From contig NZ_FMBW01000074.1 of the NCBI RefSeq assembly GCF_900091725.1, positions 124,001 through 188,000 on the forward strand: a stretch of DNA of 64,000 nt, written 5' to 3'. The notes beneath the pieces were generated by a model. That model was not told the DNA's origin, ran no database searches, and was given only the letters and a program-made list of their open reading frames with translations. Positions within the stretch are counted from its first letter, which is position 1. Each line of letters starts with the position of its first letter. Source of the DNA: Streptomyces sp. DvalAA-43. GTDB lineage: Bacteria; Actinomycetota; Actinomycetes; Streptomycetales; Streptomycetaceae. The position numbers and the translations under genes were made by a program. Below are positions 25,173 to 34,681 of this stretch, one piece after another.

Positions 25173-25829
25173 ATGAGCAGCAGGATCGTTGTCTTCGGGG
25201 CCGGCGGGCGGGCCGGGCGGCGCGCGGTCGCCGAGGCGGTGGCCCGTGGACACCGGGTCACCGCGGTGGTGCGGGACACGGACAAGTACCGGGATCTGGC
25301 CGGTGACGGCGTGAGCGTGGTGGCCGGTGACATGACCCGGGCGGACAGTGTCGCGGAGGTCGCGGCGGGACACGACGCGGCGATCGGCGCGGCGGCCCGG
25401 GTCGACATGCCCTCGGAGGAGTTCTACGTGGGCGCGGCCCACGCGCTGCTGGACGGCCTGGCCAGGGCCGGGGTCGGGCGACTGGTCTTCCTCGGGATCG
25501 GTTCCACACTGGAGACCGCCCCCGGGGTGGCGGTCCACGACGCCCCCGGCACCCCGGAGGAGCACCGGGCCTTCTCGCTGGGCCACGCCGCGGCGCTCGA
25601 CGTGCTGCGCGCCGCCGCGACGGACATCGACTGGCTCGTCGTCGCCCCGCCGCCCGTCTTCCTCGACGACGACGCGCCCCGCACGGGCAGATACCGGACG
25701 GGGGACCACCGGGTGCTGCCGGACACCGGCGGCGCGTCCGGCTTCTCCTACGCGGACCTGGCGGTGGCACTGATCGACGAGATCGAGAGCCCGAAGCACC
25801 ACCGCTCGCTGACCGCGGTGGCGGCCTGA
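25173..25829 (+). CDS. NAD(P)-binding Rossmann protein (atypical SDR, NmrA/NAD(P)H-binding type)
   Basis: A 218-residue protein with the atypical SDR nucleotide motif GAGGRAGRRAV near residue 9 and VVAGDMTRADSV near 52. The start ATG at 25173 has GAGGGG upstream. Proteins of this type act as reductases or redox sensors. Its divergent HxlR neighbour suggests induction by a small electrophile or oxidant. The shared 100-base intergenic region should contain the operator. Substrate unknown. Confidence 0.85.
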   Translation: MSSRIVVFGAGGRAGRRAVAEAVARGHRVTAVVRDTDKYRDLAGDGVSVVAGDMTRADSVAEVAAGHDAAIGAAARVDMPSEEFYVGAAHALLDGLARAGVGRLVFLGIGSTLETAPGVAVHDAPGTPEEHRAFSLGHAAALDVLRAAATDIDWLVVAPPPVFLDDDAPRTGRYRTGDHRVLPDTGGASGFSYADLAVALIDEIESPKHHRSLTAVAA

Positions 25830-25874
25830 CCGCCCCCGGCAGGGGCTGTCGTAGCCACCCGGTACCGTCGGGCC

Positions 25875-28184
25875 ATGTCCACCATGCCGAACCTGGCCGT
25901 CCTCGAAGGTGTGCTGGAGCGCATCACGTACGCCAACGAGGAGAACGGATACACGGTCGCGCGCGTCGACACCGGGCGCGGGGCGAACGATCTGCTGACC
26001 GTGGTCGGTTCGCTGCTCGGGGCGCAGCCCGGGGAGTCGCTGCGGATGGAGGGGCGCTGGGGCTCGCACTCCCAGTACGGCAAGCAGTTCACCGTCGAGA
26101 ACTACACGACGATCCTGCCCGCCACCATCCAGGGCATCCGCCGCTACCTCGGCTCCGGGCTGATCAAGGGCATCGGCCCGGTGATGGCCGACCGGATCAC
26201 CACCCACTTCGGCGTCGACACCCTCGACATCATCGAGAACGAACCGAAGCGGCTCGTCGAGGTCCCCGGCCTCGGGCCGAAGCGGACGAAGATGATCGCC
26301 GCTGCGTGGGAGGAGCAGAAGGCGATCAAGGAGGTGATGGTCTTCCTCCAGGGTGTCGGCGTCTCCACCTCCATCGCCGTCCGCATCTACAAGAAGTACG
26401 AGGACGCCTCGATCTCCGTCGTGAAGAACCAGCCCTACCGGCTGGCCGCCGACGTCTGGGGCATCGGCTTCCTCACCGCCGACAAGATCGCGCAGGCGGT
26501 CGGTATCCCGCACGACAGCCCGGAGCGGGTCAAGGCGGGTTTGCAGTACGCGCTGTCGCAGTCCACCGACCAGGGGCACTGCTTCCTCCCCGAGGAGCGG
26601 CTGATCGCGGACGGGGTGAAGCTGCTCCAGGTGGACACGGGCCTGGTCATCGAGTGCCTCGCCGAGCTGGCCGAGGACCCGGAGGGCGTCGTACGGGAGA
26701 AGGTGCCGTCGCCCGAGGGCGGCGAGATGGTCACGGCCATCTACCTGGTGCCCTTTTACCGTGCCGAGGTCGCCCTCGCCTCCCAGGTGCAACGGCTGCT
26801 GCGGACCCCCGAGGAGCGGATGCCGGCCTTCGCGGACGTGGACTGGGACAAGGCGCTGGCCTGGCTCGCCACGCGTACGGGGGCGAATCTGGCGCCCGAG
26901 CAGAAGGCGGCGGTCCGGCTCGCGCTCAGCCGGAAGGTCGCGGTGCTGACCGGCGGGCCCGGCTGCGGGAAGTCGTTCACCGTCCGGTCGGTCGTGGAGC
27001 TGGCGCGGGCCAAGAAGGCCAAGGTGGTGCTGGCCGCGCCGACCGGGCGGGCGGCCAAGCGGCTCTCCGAGCTGACCGGGGCCGAGGCCTCCACCGTGCA
27101 CCGGCTGCTGGAGCTGAAGCCGGGCGGCGACGCCGCGTACGACCGGGACCGTCCGCTCGACGCCGATCTGGTCGTCGTCGACGAGGCGTCGATGCTGGAT
27201 CTGCTGCTCGCCAACAAGCTGCTGAAGGCGGTGGCGCCCGGTGCCCATCTGCTGCTCGTCGGGGACGTCGACCAGCTGCCCTCGGTCGGTGCGGGGGAGG
27301 TGCTGCGCGATCTGCTCGCCGAGGGCAGCCCCGTTCCCGCCGTCCGGCTCACCACGATCTTCCGCCAGGCCCAGCAGTCCGGCGTCGTCACCAACGCCCA
27401 CCGGATCAACTCCGGGGTGCCCCCCCTCACCCAGGGCCTCAACGACTTCTTCCTCTTCGTGGAGGACGAGACGGAGGACGCCGGTGTGCTCGCGGTGGAT
27501 GTCGCGGCCCGTCGTATTCCGGCCAAGTTCGGGCTGGACGCGCGCCGGGACGTACAGGTCCTCGCCCCGATGCACCGGGGCCCGGCCGGCGCGGGCACGC
27601 TCAACGGACTCCTCCAGCAGGCCATCACCCCGGCCCGCCCGAACCTCCCCGAGAAGCGGTTCGGCGGCCGGGTCTTCCGGGTCGGCGACAAGGTCACCCA
27701 GATCCGCAACAACTACGACAAGGGGGAGAACGGCGTCTTCAACGGCACGGTCGGCGTCGTCACCGCCCTCGACCTGGACGAACAGACGCTGACGGTGCTC
27801 ACCGACGAGGACGAGGAGATCGGCTACGACTTCGACGAGCTGGACGAGCTGGCCCACGCGTACGCCATGACGATCCACCGCTCCCAGGGCAGCGAGTACC
27901 CCGCCGTCGTCATCCCCGTCACCAGAAGTGCCTGGATGATGCTCCAGCGGAACCTGCTCTACACCGCCGTGACCAGGGCCAAGAAGCTCGTCGTGCTGGT
28001 CGGCTCACGGCAGGCGATCGGGCAGGCGGTCCGCACGGTTTCCGCAGGCAGGCGCTGTACGGCGCTGGATTACCGGCTGTCGGGGGGCTCGGGCGGAGGA
28101 TCGGCGGAAAAAATGATCGATCAAATCGGTGGGAAACATCACGCAGCCCTTCCGGAACCGGAACCGAGGGGGCAGGATGAGTAA
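25875..28184 (+). CDS. recD2: RecD2-type ATP-dependent DNA helicase
   Basis: A 769-residue 5'-3' superfamily 1 helicase involved in DNA repair. The long N-terminal part includes helix-hairpin-helix stretches (IKGIGPVMADRI, EVPGLGPKRTKMI, DVWGIGFLTADKIAQAVG) typical of RecD2. The motor has Walker A TGGPGCGKSFT near residue 358, DEASM (Walker B) near 436 and GDVDQLPSVGAG. The C-terminal UvrD-like motif is YAMTIHRSQGSEYPAVV. The ATG at 25875 begins a well-conserved N-terminus but has no obvious Shine-Dalgarno sequence. Confidence 0.95.
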   Translation: MSTMPNLAVLEGVLERITYANEENGYTVARVDTGRGANDLLTVVGSLLGAQPGESLRMEGRWGSHSQYGKQFTVENYTTILPATIQGIRRYLGSGLIKGIGPVMADRITTHFGVDTLDIIENEPKRLVEVPGLGPKRTKMIAAAWEEQKAIKEVMVFLQGVGVSTSIAVRIYKKYEDASISVVKNQPYRLAADVWGIGFLTADKIAQAVGIPHDSPERVKAGLQYALSQSTDQGHCFLPEERLIADGVKLLQVDTGLVIECLAELAEDPEGVVREKVPSPEGGEMVTAIYLVPFYRAEVALASQVQRLLRTPEERMPAFADVDWDKALAWLATRTGANLAPEQKAAVRLALSRKVAVLTGGPGCGKSFTVRSVVELARAKKAKVVLAAPTGRAAKRLSELTGAEASTVHRLLELKPGGDAAYDRDRPLDADLVVVDEASMLDLLLANKLLKAVAPGAHLLLVGDVDQLPSVGAGEVLRDLLAEGSPVPAVRLTTIFRQAQQSGVVTNAHRINSGVPPLTQGLNDFFLFVEDETEDAGVLAVDVAARRIPAKFGLDARRDVQVLAPMHRGPAGAGTLNGLLQQAITPARPNLPEKRFGGRVFRVGDKVTQIRNNYDKGENGVFNGTVGVVTALDLDEQTLTVLTDEDEEIGYDFDELDELAHAYAMTIHRSQGSEYPAVVIPVTRSAWMMLQRNLLYTAVTRAKKLVVLVGSRQAIGQAVRTVSAGRRCTALDYRLSGGSGGGSAEKMIDQIGGKHHAALPEPEPRGQDE

Positions 28185-28186
28185 GT

Positions 28187-28207
28187 TCGCGGCACTCAGT
28201 GCCGCGA
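28187..28207 (+). terminator. Hairpin after recD2
   Basis: The palindrome TCGCGGCACT-C-AGTGCCGCGA begins 3 bases after the recD2 stop. It would fold as a 7-8 bp stem with a small loop. No T-tract. Confidence 0.5.
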
Positions 28208-28313
28208 GTAGGTCCAATGGACGACCCCGAGTGCACTCTCCTGAGCCAAATGGGGGAGGGTGGAGACAGTCAGGGAACCTCGAAGAAGAGGCACTACGTC
28301 GGTGAGGGATGAC

Positions 28314-29603
28314 GTGAGCGACAACTCTGTAGTACTGCGGTACGGCGATGGCGAGTACACCTACCCGGTGATCGACAGCACCGTCGGCGACAAGGGCTTC
28401 GACATCGGGAAGCTCCGGGCCAATACCGGTCTGGTGACGCTGGACAGCGGATACGGCAACACCGCAGCGTATAAATCCGCCATCACCTACCTCGACGGTG
28501 AGCAGGGCATTCTCCGCTACCGCGGCTACCCCATCGAGCAGCTCGCCGAGCGCTCGACGTTCCTGGAGGTCGCGTACACGCTCATCAACGGTGAGCTTCC
28601 CAAGGTCGACGAGCTGTCGACCTTCAAGAACGAGATCACCCAGCACACGCTGCTGCACGAAGACGTCAAGCGCTTCTTCGACGGCTTCCCGCGCGACGCC
28701 CACCCGATGGCCATGCTGTCCTCGGTCGTCAGCGCGCTGTCCACGTTCTACCAGGACAGCCACAACCCGTTCGACGAGGAGCAGCGTCACCTCTCGACGA
28801 TCCGGCTGCTGGCCAAGCTGCCGACGATCGCCGCGTACGCGTACAAGAAGTCGATCGGCCACCCCTTCGTCTACCCGCGCAACGACCTCGGGTACGTCGA
28901 GAACTTCCTGCGCATGACCTTCTCGGTCCCCGCCCAGGAGTACGACCTGGACCCGGTCGTCGTCTCCGCGCTCGACAAGCTGCTCATCCTGCACGCGGAC
29001 CACGAGCAGAACTGTTCGACCTCCACCGTGCGTCTGGTCGGCTCCTCGCAGGCGAACATGTTCGCCTCGATCTCCGCCGGTATCTCGGCGCTCTGGGGCC
29101 CGCTGCACGGTGGCGCCAACCAGTCGGTGCTGGAGATGCTCGAAGGCATCCAGGCCAACGGCGGCGATGTCGACTCCTTCATCCGCAAGGTGAAGAACAA
29201 GGAGGACGGCGTCCGGCTGATGGGCTTCGGCCACCGCGTCTACAAGTCCTTCGACCCGCGCGCCAAGATCATCAAGGCCGCCGCCCACGACGTGCTGTCC
29301 GCGCTCGGCAAGTCCGACGAGCTGCTCGACATCGCGCTGAAGCTGGAGGAGCACGCGCTCTCCGACGAGTACTTCGTCTCGCGCAACCTCTACCCGAACG
29401 TGGACTTCTACACGGGTCTGATCTACCGGGCCATGGGCTTCCCGACCGAGATGTTCACCGTGCTCTTCGCGATCGGCCGCCTTCCCGGCTGGATCGCCCA
29501 GTGGCACGAGATGATCAAGGAGCCGGGTTCCCGCATCGGCCGCCCGCGCCAGATCTACACCGGCGAGGTCCTGCGCGACTTCGTCCCGGTCGAGGGCCGC
29601 TGA
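28314..29603 (+). CDS. citA: Citrate synthase
   Basis: A 429-residue type II citrate synthase, condensing acetyl-CoA and oxaloacetate in the TCA cycle. It opens with SDNSVVLRYGDGEYTYPVID and the typical GILRYRGYPIEQLAE. Catalytic residues are visible in LHADHEQNCST (His), GPLHGGANQSVLEML (His) and GFGHRVYKSFDPRA, with the Asp in NVDFYTG. I chose the GTG at 28314 (GAGGGA upstream), which gives the 429-residue length known for Streptomyces CitA. In-frame upstream starts add unconserved residues. Confidence 0.95.
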   Translation: MSDNSVVLRYGDGEYTYPVIDSTVGDKGFDIGKLRANTGLVTLDSGYGNTAAYKSAITYLDGEQGILRYRGYPIEQLAERSTFLEVAYTLINGELPKVDELSTFKNEITQHTLLHEDVKRFFDGFPRDAHPMAMLSSVVSALSTFYQDSHNPFDEEQRHLSTIRLLAKLPTIAAYAYKKSIGHPFVYPRNDLGYVENFLRMTFSVPAQEYDLDPVVVSALDKLLILHADHEQNCSTSTVRLVGSSQANMFASISAGISALWGPLHGGANQSVLEMLEGIQANGGDVDSFIRKVKNKEDGVRLMGFGHRVYKSFDPRAKIIKAAAHDVLSALGKSDELLDIALKLEEHALSDEYFVSRNLYPNVDFYTGLIYRAMGFPTEMFTVLFAIGRLPGWIAQWHEMIKEPGSRIGRPRQIYTGEVLRDFVPVEGR

Positions 29604-29649
29604 AACGTAACACCCCCGCATGACCCCGGCCGCCGAGGCCGGTCGACTT

Positions 29650-29698
29650 CGCCCCGCGTACCGCGCTTTCGCACAGAGCGCGGTGTCCGGGGCGATTT
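29650..29698. terminator. Two-segment terminator after citA
   Basis: Nested perfect arms: CGCCCCG (29650-29656) with CGGGGCG (29688-29694), and CCGCGCT (29661-29667) with AGCGCGG (29677-29683). ATTT follows. It lies 46 bases after the citA stop. Confidence 0.75.
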
Positions 29699-30105
29699 GC
29701 GTGCCCGTCGGCGCCGTGTGCGCCCGGCGGGCAGCGAGAAGCGCCCCGCCATCGATCCCCCCACGGGCCGACAGCGAGGCGCTTCCCATGTCCCGGAGCG
29801 GATTCCCCCCACGGGATCCGGCCGGGCGTCTGATGGGGGCCAAGGCCCCTGCGTTCCTCAGCTACTGAGAACTGCGCGCTGCGCTCTTCACTTGTACTTC
29901 CTGTGCGGTCTGCCGGGGTACGTACGCACGGGAGGGCCGCTCAAAGCTCCCCGGTGCACGTGCCCCGGCCAACGCTTGCCCGCAGCGTCCCCCAAGACGC
30001 TCCGACGGACGTCCCCCAAGACATCCTTGGCATCGCACTCTTAGACTCACGAACCCGCCGGATGGTTACCCCGAAATCCATGTGATCTGGATCTCTTTGT
30101 GGAAG
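29699..30105. other. Intergenic stretch without a recognisable gene
   Basis: About 400 bases between the citA terminator and the end of copA. Open frames here are short, overlapping, compositionally atypical and lack ribosome-binding sites. The sequence near 29988-30020 repeats CGTCCCCCAAGAC-like words. Nothing functional can be assigned. Confidence 0.5.
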
Positions 30106-32442
30106 TTACGTGAAGGCGCGCAACCGCAGGCTGTTCGTCACGACGAAGACCGAGGAGAAGGCCATCGCCGCTCCCGCAATCATAGGGTTGAGCAGGCCAA
30201 ATGCCGCAAGGGGCAGGGCGGCTGAGTTATAGCCGAATGCCCAGAACAAGTTGCCCCTGATGGTGGCCAGGGTGCGCCTGGACAGCCGGATCGCGTCGGC
30301 GGCCACCTTGAGATCTCCACGAACCAGGGTGAGATCGCTCGCCTCGATCGCGGCGTCCGTGCCGGTCCCCATCGCCAGACCGAGGTCGGCGGTGGCCAGG
30401 GCGGCCGCGTCGTTGACCCCGTCACCGACCATGGCGACCGACCGGCCCTCGGCCCGCAGCCGCTCGATGACGTGCACTTTCTCCTCGGGCAGCACCTCGG
30501 CGTGGACCTCGTCGATCCCGACCGCGCGGGCCACGGCATCGGCCGCGGCCCGGTTGTCGCCGGTCAGCAGAACGGGGTGGAGGCCGAGGGCGCGCAGCTC
30601 GGCGACGGCCTCCGCGCTGCTGTCCTTGATCGTGTCGGCCACCGTGAGGACGCCGCGCGCCCGCCCGTCCCAGGCGACCACGACCGCGGTGCCGCCCTCG
30701 GCCGCCGCGTCCGCGACGGCACCGGACAGGGCGTCGGGGAGGCCGATGCCCGCGTCGGCCAGCAGCCGCGGACGGCCGACCAGCACCCGGTGCCCGTCGA
30801 CGGTGCCCTGCACGCCGAGGCCGGGGATGTTGGTGAAGTCCTCGGGGGTGGGGAGGGGTGCGCCGGTGCGTTCGGCGGCTCCGGCGGCGACGGCCTGGGC
30901 GATGGGGTGCTCGGAGGAGTGCTCCAGTGCGCCCGCGAGCCGGAGTGCGTCGGTTTCGGTGGTGTGGTCGGCGGTGTGGACGTCGAGGAGGGTCATGCGG
31001 CCGGTGGTGACGGTGCCGGTCTTGTCGAGGACGATCGTGTCGACGCGGCGGGTGGTCTCCAGGACCTCCGGGCCCTTGATCAGGATGCCGAGCTGGGCGC
31101 CGCGTCCCGTACCGACCATGAGGGCGGTGGGGGTGGCCAGGCCCAGGGCGCAGGGGCAGGCGATGATCAGTACGGCCACGGCGGCGGTGAACGCGGCGGT
31201 CACGTCGTCCGTGACGAGCAGCCACGCGACCAGGGTGACGAGCGCGATCACCAGCACCACGGGGACGAAGACGGCGGAGATCCGGTCCGCGAGGCGCTGC
31301 ACCTCGGCCTTGCCGTTCTGGGCCTCCTCGACGAGCTCGGCCATCCGGGCCAGCCGGGTGTCGGCGCCGATCCTGGTCGCCTCGACGACGAGCCGGCCGG
31401 AGGTGTTCACGGTGGCGCCGGTCACGGGATCGCCGACACCGGCCTCGACGGGCACGGACTCGCCGGTCAGCATCGAGGCGTCCACGGCCGAGGCGCCTTC
31501 GACGACGGTGCCGTCCGTGGCGATCTTCTCGCCGGGGCGGACGACGAAGCGGTCGCCCACGGCGAGCCGGGCGACGGGGACACGTACCTCCGTGCCGTCC
31601 CGGAGGACGGAGACGTCCTTCGCGCCCAGGTGCATCAGCGCGCGCAGGGCGGAACCGGCCTTCCGCTTGGACCGCGCCTCCAGATACCGGCCCAGCAGGA
31701 TGAAGGTGACGACCCCGGCCGCGACCTCCAGATAGAGGGTGGACGTGTCACCGCCGTGCGAGACGGTGAGGTCGAAGCCGTGCCGCATCCCGGGCATGCC
31801 CGCGTCGCCGAAGAAGAGCGCCCACAGGGACCAGCCGAAGGCGGCCAGGGTGCCGATCGAGACCAGGGTGTCCATGGTGGCCGCGCCGTGCCGGGCGCTG
31901 GCCCAGGCCGCGCGGTGGAAGGGCAGTCCGCCCCAGACGACGACGGGGGCGGCGAGGGTGAGCGAGAGCCACTGCCAGTTGTCGAACTGGAGGGCCGGGA
32001 CCATCGCCAGCAGGACGACGGGGGCGGCGAGGACGGCCGAGACGATCAGGCGCTGCCGCAGCGGATCGGGAGCCCGGCCGTCGGAGCCACCGGACTCGTC
32101 GGGGCTGCCGTACCCGGTCTCGTCCCCGGCCTCGGCCCGGGTTCCGGCCGGGTACGGGGTGGGCGGGGGCGGTTCGGGGCGGGGCGGTTCGGGAGGGTGT
32201 ACCGGCTGCGCCGTGTACCCGGTCTTCTCGACCGTGGCGATCAGATCCGCGAGCCCGGTCTCCGGGCCGAAGGCGACCTTGGCCTTCTCGGTCGCGTAAT
32301 TGACGGTGGCGGTGACGCCGTCCATCCGGTTGAGCTTCTTCTCGACGCGGGCCGCGCAGGAGGCGCAGGTCATCCCGCCGATCGTGAGTTCAGCGGTCGA
32401 GCCCTCCGCGGTCCGGGCCCCGGCCTCCGTTGCGCTGTGCAT
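30106..32442 (-). CDS. copA: Copper-exporting P1B-type ATPase CopA
   Basis: A 778-residue integral-membrane Cu(+) efflux pump. One N-terminal heavy-metal-associated domain (IGGMTCASCAARVEKKL) holds the CxxC near residue 26-29. The membrane CPC motif IIACPCALGLATP is near residue 425, and the phosphorylation site DKTGTVTTG near 471. The hinge GDGVNDAAAL and the P1B HP locus (SSEHPIAQA) are present. A Pro/Glu-rich linker of about 60 residues separates the metal-binding domain from the first membrane helix. SD CAGGAG precedes the ATG. It follows the chaperone gene on the same strand, downstream of a CsoR-type operator. Confidence 0.95.
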   Translation of the reverse strand: MHSATEAGARTAEGSTAELTIGGMTCASCAARVEKKLNRMDGVTATVNYATEKAKVAFGPETGLADLIATVEKTGYTAQPVHPPEPPRPEPPPPTPYPAGTRAEAGDETGYGSPDESGGSDGRAPDPLRQRLIVSAVLAAPVVLLAMVPALQFDNWQWLSLTLAAPVVVWGGLPFHRAAWASARHGAATMDTLVSIGTLAAFGWSLWALFFGDAGMPGMRHGFDLTVSHGGDTSTLYLEVAAGVVTFILLGRYLEARSKRKAGSALRALMHLGAKDVSVLRDGTEVRVPVARLAVGDRFVVRPGEKIATDGTVVEGASAVDASMLTGESVPVEAGVGDPVTGATVNTSGRLVVEATRIGADTRLARMAELVEEAQNGKAEVQRLADRISAVFVPVVLVIALVTLVAWLLVTDDVTAAFTAAVAVLIIACPCALGLATPTALMVGTGRGAQLGILIKGPEVLETTRRVDTIVLDKTGTVTTGRMTLLDVHTADHTTETDALRLAGALEHSSEHPIAQAVAAGAAERTGAPLPTPEDFTNIPGLGVQGTVDGHRVLVGRPRLLADAGIGLPDALSGAVADAAAEGGTAVVVAWDGRARGVLTVADTIKDSSAEAVAELRALGLHPVLLTGDNRAAADAVARAVGIDEVHAEVLPEEKVHVIERLRAEGRSVAMVGDGVNDAAALATADLGLAMGTGTDAAIEASDLTLVRGDLKVAADAIRLSRRTLATIRGNLFWAFGYNSAALPLAAFGLLNPMIAGAAMAFSSVFVVTNSLRLRAFT

Positions 32443-32581
32443 GTCCGAGCTCCTGAAATGCCGACCGGGCCGTGTCCCACCAGTATCTGCTGGTCGGTCC
32501 GGCCCGGCGGCAAAGAGGGTGATGCGGGCGCATCCGGCGTAGCGGGTGCATCCGGCGGTATCGGGCAGTGCCCGACGGTGC

Positions 32582-32890
32582 TCAGGCCCGGCCGACGAGC
32601 TCGTAGCCCGCCTCGTCGACCGCGGCGCGCACGGCGTCGTCGGCCAGCGGGGCCGCGGAGATGACGGTCACCTGGCCCGTGGAGGCCACGGCCTTCACCG
32701 AGGTGACACCCTCGATGCCGGAGATCTCCTCGGAGACGGCGCCCTCGCAGTGCCCGCAGGTCATGCCGGACACCTGGTAGACGGTGGTCACCCCGCCCGC
32801 CGCGGCACCGGCGTCCGCACTGTCGTGGCAGGAGCCGCTGGGCGAGCAGCAGGAGCCGTTGGCCTGGGGGAGCTGGGTCTCGGCGGTCAT
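32582..32890 (-). CDS. copZ: Copper chaperone CopZ-like, heavy-metal-associated domain protein
   Basis: A 102-residue cytoplasmic metallochaperone. The HMA domain (residues about 35-100) contains GMTCGHCEGAV with the Cu-binding CxxC. The N-terminal extension holds extra cysteines (GSCCSPSGSCHDS), which could add a metal site, an uncommon but seen actinobacterial feature. The ATG at 32890 has GAGGAGA 6 bases upstream; an earlier in-frame start is not needed. It hands Cu(+) to CopA, encoded just downstream. Confidence 0.92.
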   Translation of the reverse strand: MTAETQLPQANGSCCSPSGSCHDSADAGAAAGGVTTVYQVSGMTCGHCEGAVSEEISGIEGVTSVKAVASTGQVTVISAAPLADDAVRAAVDEAGYELVGRA

Positions 32891-32989
32891 GGTGTTCTCC
32901 TCTTCGACGGGCACAAGGGTTCGGTGAACGCAAAGGTGTGCGACGTCAGGGGCCCCAGGAGGCCCGGTGCGCCCCGACGCTTTTCACTC

Positions 32990-33007
32990 TATACCCCTAG
33001 GGGGTAT
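32990..33007. promoter_or_regulatory. CsoR-type copper-responsive operator upstream of copZ-copA
   Basis: TATACCCCTAGGGGGTAT is a near-perfect palindrome matching the CsoR consensus (TACCCC...GGGGTA). It lies about 100 bases before copZ on its strand and overlaps the stop codon of the prsW-type gene. CsoR releases such sites on binding Cu(+). Confidence 0.85.
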
Positions 33008-34001
33008 GAATGCGAGCGCCCTGCCGCCCCTCCGCCCCGGTGTCCCGCGCACGGTGTGCCAGCGACCGCAGCCAGGCCAGCGCGACGAGCGTGATCACGA
33101 CCATGCCGCCGACCGAGAAGAGGGTGAACAGATGCTGCTGCTGGTCGGTGGGGGTCACGATGTAGCCCTGTGCGAAGAGCTCGCGTCTCAGGCCCGTGTC
33201 GGTGATCTCGGCGACCAGCCAGATCGCGATGCCGTGCATCGAGTCCCAGAGCGAGTGCAGCACGGCGACGCCGATGTAGGTGCCGATCACGGGCGCGGCG
33301 AGGCGGAAACGCCCGTTCGGCTTCCGGAACGAGAGGAGCACGCCGCCGGCGATCGCGGTCCAGAGCCCGTGCCCGAACGGTGCGAGCACTCCGCGCAGCA
33401 CCTCGGTCTCCAGCAGGGCGCGCAGATCGATGCCCTTCATCGTGACGGCGGCGTTGAAGGCGTACCCCGCGCTCTCGAAGGCGGCGAACCCGAATCCGAC
33501 CGTCGCGCCGAGCACCAGCCCGGCCCGCATGCCGTGGATGCCGGGGTGGCGGCGGAGCACGAACATCAGGGCCAGGAGCTTGGCGGCCTCCTCGATCAGG
33601 CCGACGCCCAGGAACATCCAGAGGGACGGATGCAGCAGATAGGACTCCATGACGGAGGCGCCGAGCACGCCCAGGATCCCGCCCGTCAGGAAGCAGCCGA
33701 GGATGGTGGTCGCGCCGAGGTCGCGGCCGTGCCGCTCGTACGCCCACAGGACGAAGACGGCCGGGACCAGGAAGCTGCCGAGCAGGATCAGCGTCGGCAG
33801 CAGGTTGGAGTTCCGGGTGGTGTACGTGACGATCGCGGTCAGCAGCCAGAGGGCGATCCCGCCCCACAGGCACCGCTTCCAGAGTCCGGGGCGCGGCTGC
33901 GGCGGAGCCGGTGGGCCCTGAGGGCTCGGCGAAGCGGGCGGTGACTGCCGGGCGGACGGGGCAGCGGATGACGGGTTGCCGGGATCGCTGTGCCAGTTCA
34001 C
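32997..34001 (-). CDS. PrsW-family intramembrane metalloprotease
   Basis: A 334-residue polytopic membrane protein with about eight hydrophobic segments after a Pro-rich cytoplasmic N-terminus of about 40 residues. The PrsW active-site motifs are visible: EExxK in LIEEAAKLL, the ESAGYAF element, and HxxxD in LHSLWDSMHG. PrsW-type proteases (CAAX/type II superfamily) cleave membrane proteins such as anti-sigma factors. No such substrate gene is adjacent. Its stop codon lies inside the CsoR operator of the copper genes. Confidence 0.9.
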   Translation of the reverse strand: MNWHSDPGNPSSAAPSARQSPPASPSPQGPPAPPQPRPGLWKRCLWGGIALWLLTAIVTYTTRNSNLLPTLILLGSFLVPAVFVLWAYERHGRDLGATTILGCFLTGGILGVLGASVMESYLLHPSLWMFLGVGLIEEAAKLLALMFVLRRHPGIHGMRAGLVLGATVGFGFAAFESAGYAFNAAVTMKGIDLRALLETEVLRGVLAPFGHGLWTAIAGGVLLSFRKPNGRFRLAAPVIGTYIGVAVLHSLWDSMHGIAIWLVAEITDTGLRRELFAQGYIVTPTDQQQHLFTLFSVGGMVVITLVALAWLRSLAHRARDTGAEGRQGARIHTP

Positions 34002-34091
34002 ACGGACTCCCTCTGTCTATACCTCGTACATATCTCCTAATTTGTCCGCATCCTATGGGGTGTGGCGCTGTACGGCATTCGGGCGAGGGGC

Positions 34092-34123
34092 GTCCCGTAC
34101 GGGGTGCTCGCCCCGTACGGGAC
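34092..34123. terminator. Strong terminator after the peptidoglycan-binding gene
   Basis: Perfect 13-bp arms GTCCCGTACGGGG and CCCCGTACGGGAC with a 6-base loop, 17 bases beyond the minus-strand stop at 34140. Confidence 0.8.
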
Positions 34124-34139
34124 CGGAGTGAGGGGCGGG

Positions 34140-34556
34140 TTACGGGAAGGGCAGCGGGGTCACGCGGTTCGGCCCCGCGTGCCAGAGCGCCGACCAGGTG
34201 GCCGGGGTGACCCGGCCGTCCGGCACCAGCGGCGGATGGTCCGCCTGGAAGCGCTGCACGGCGACGAGCGTCTCGGGCCCGAACGTCCCGTCCACATCGG
34301 ACCACCGCAGATAGTGGCGGTTGGCGAGCAGACACTGTGCCTGGGAGACCCGTTCGCCCCGCTCGCCGAGGGAGGTCGGCCGGTCGCCGTCGTAGAAGGC
34401 GCAGGCCGGGCCGGAGCCGGCCGGCGGCGCCTGGCGGCTCTCGTCGGCCGAGGCGCCCGGCGCCGAGGCGAGGGCGGCGAGCAGGGAGGCCGTGGCCAGG
34501 GCGGCGGCGGCCAGTGCCGGGGCCGTCCTGCGGGACGGCGGTGTCCTTCGGATCAT
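34140..34556 (-). CDS. Small secreted peptidoglycan-binding-domain protein
   Basis: A 138-residue exported protein. It has a signal peptide (twin-Arg-like basic start, hydrophobic LAAAALATASLLAALA, cleavage near ASA-DE) and a mature region with a PG_binding_1 fold (LGERGERVSQAQCLL, then DGTFGPETLVAVQRFQ). Two Cys may form a disulfide. SD AAGGAG precedes the ATG at 34556. It probably binds the cell wall; there is no catalytic domain. Confidence 0.9.
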   Translation of the reverse strand: MIRRTPPSRRTAPALAAAALATASLLAALASAPGASADESRQAPPAGSGPACAFYDGDRPTSLGERGERVSQAQCLLANRHYLRWSDVDGTFGPETLVAVQRFQADHPPLVPDGRVTPATWSALWHAGPNRVTPLPFP

Positions 34557-34681
34557 GGTGGGCAGCTCCTTGTGCGGTGGTGTGGTGTGCGGCGGGGCGC
34601 GACCGGGGCCGCGCCCCGGCCTCTCGCCAGGGACAACACCGCACACCGCCGCCACGTCACTTCCGGGAGCCGCCCGGTGTG

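Noticed and set aside
24684..27878. A 1064-codon minus-strand frame opposite recD2
   Set aside because: Antisense shadow; recD2 motifs are unambiguous on the plus strand.
29697..30044. A 115-codon plus-strand frame between citA and copA
   Set aside because: No ribosome-binding site, starts inside the citA terminator, poor codon bias and no recognisable protein features.
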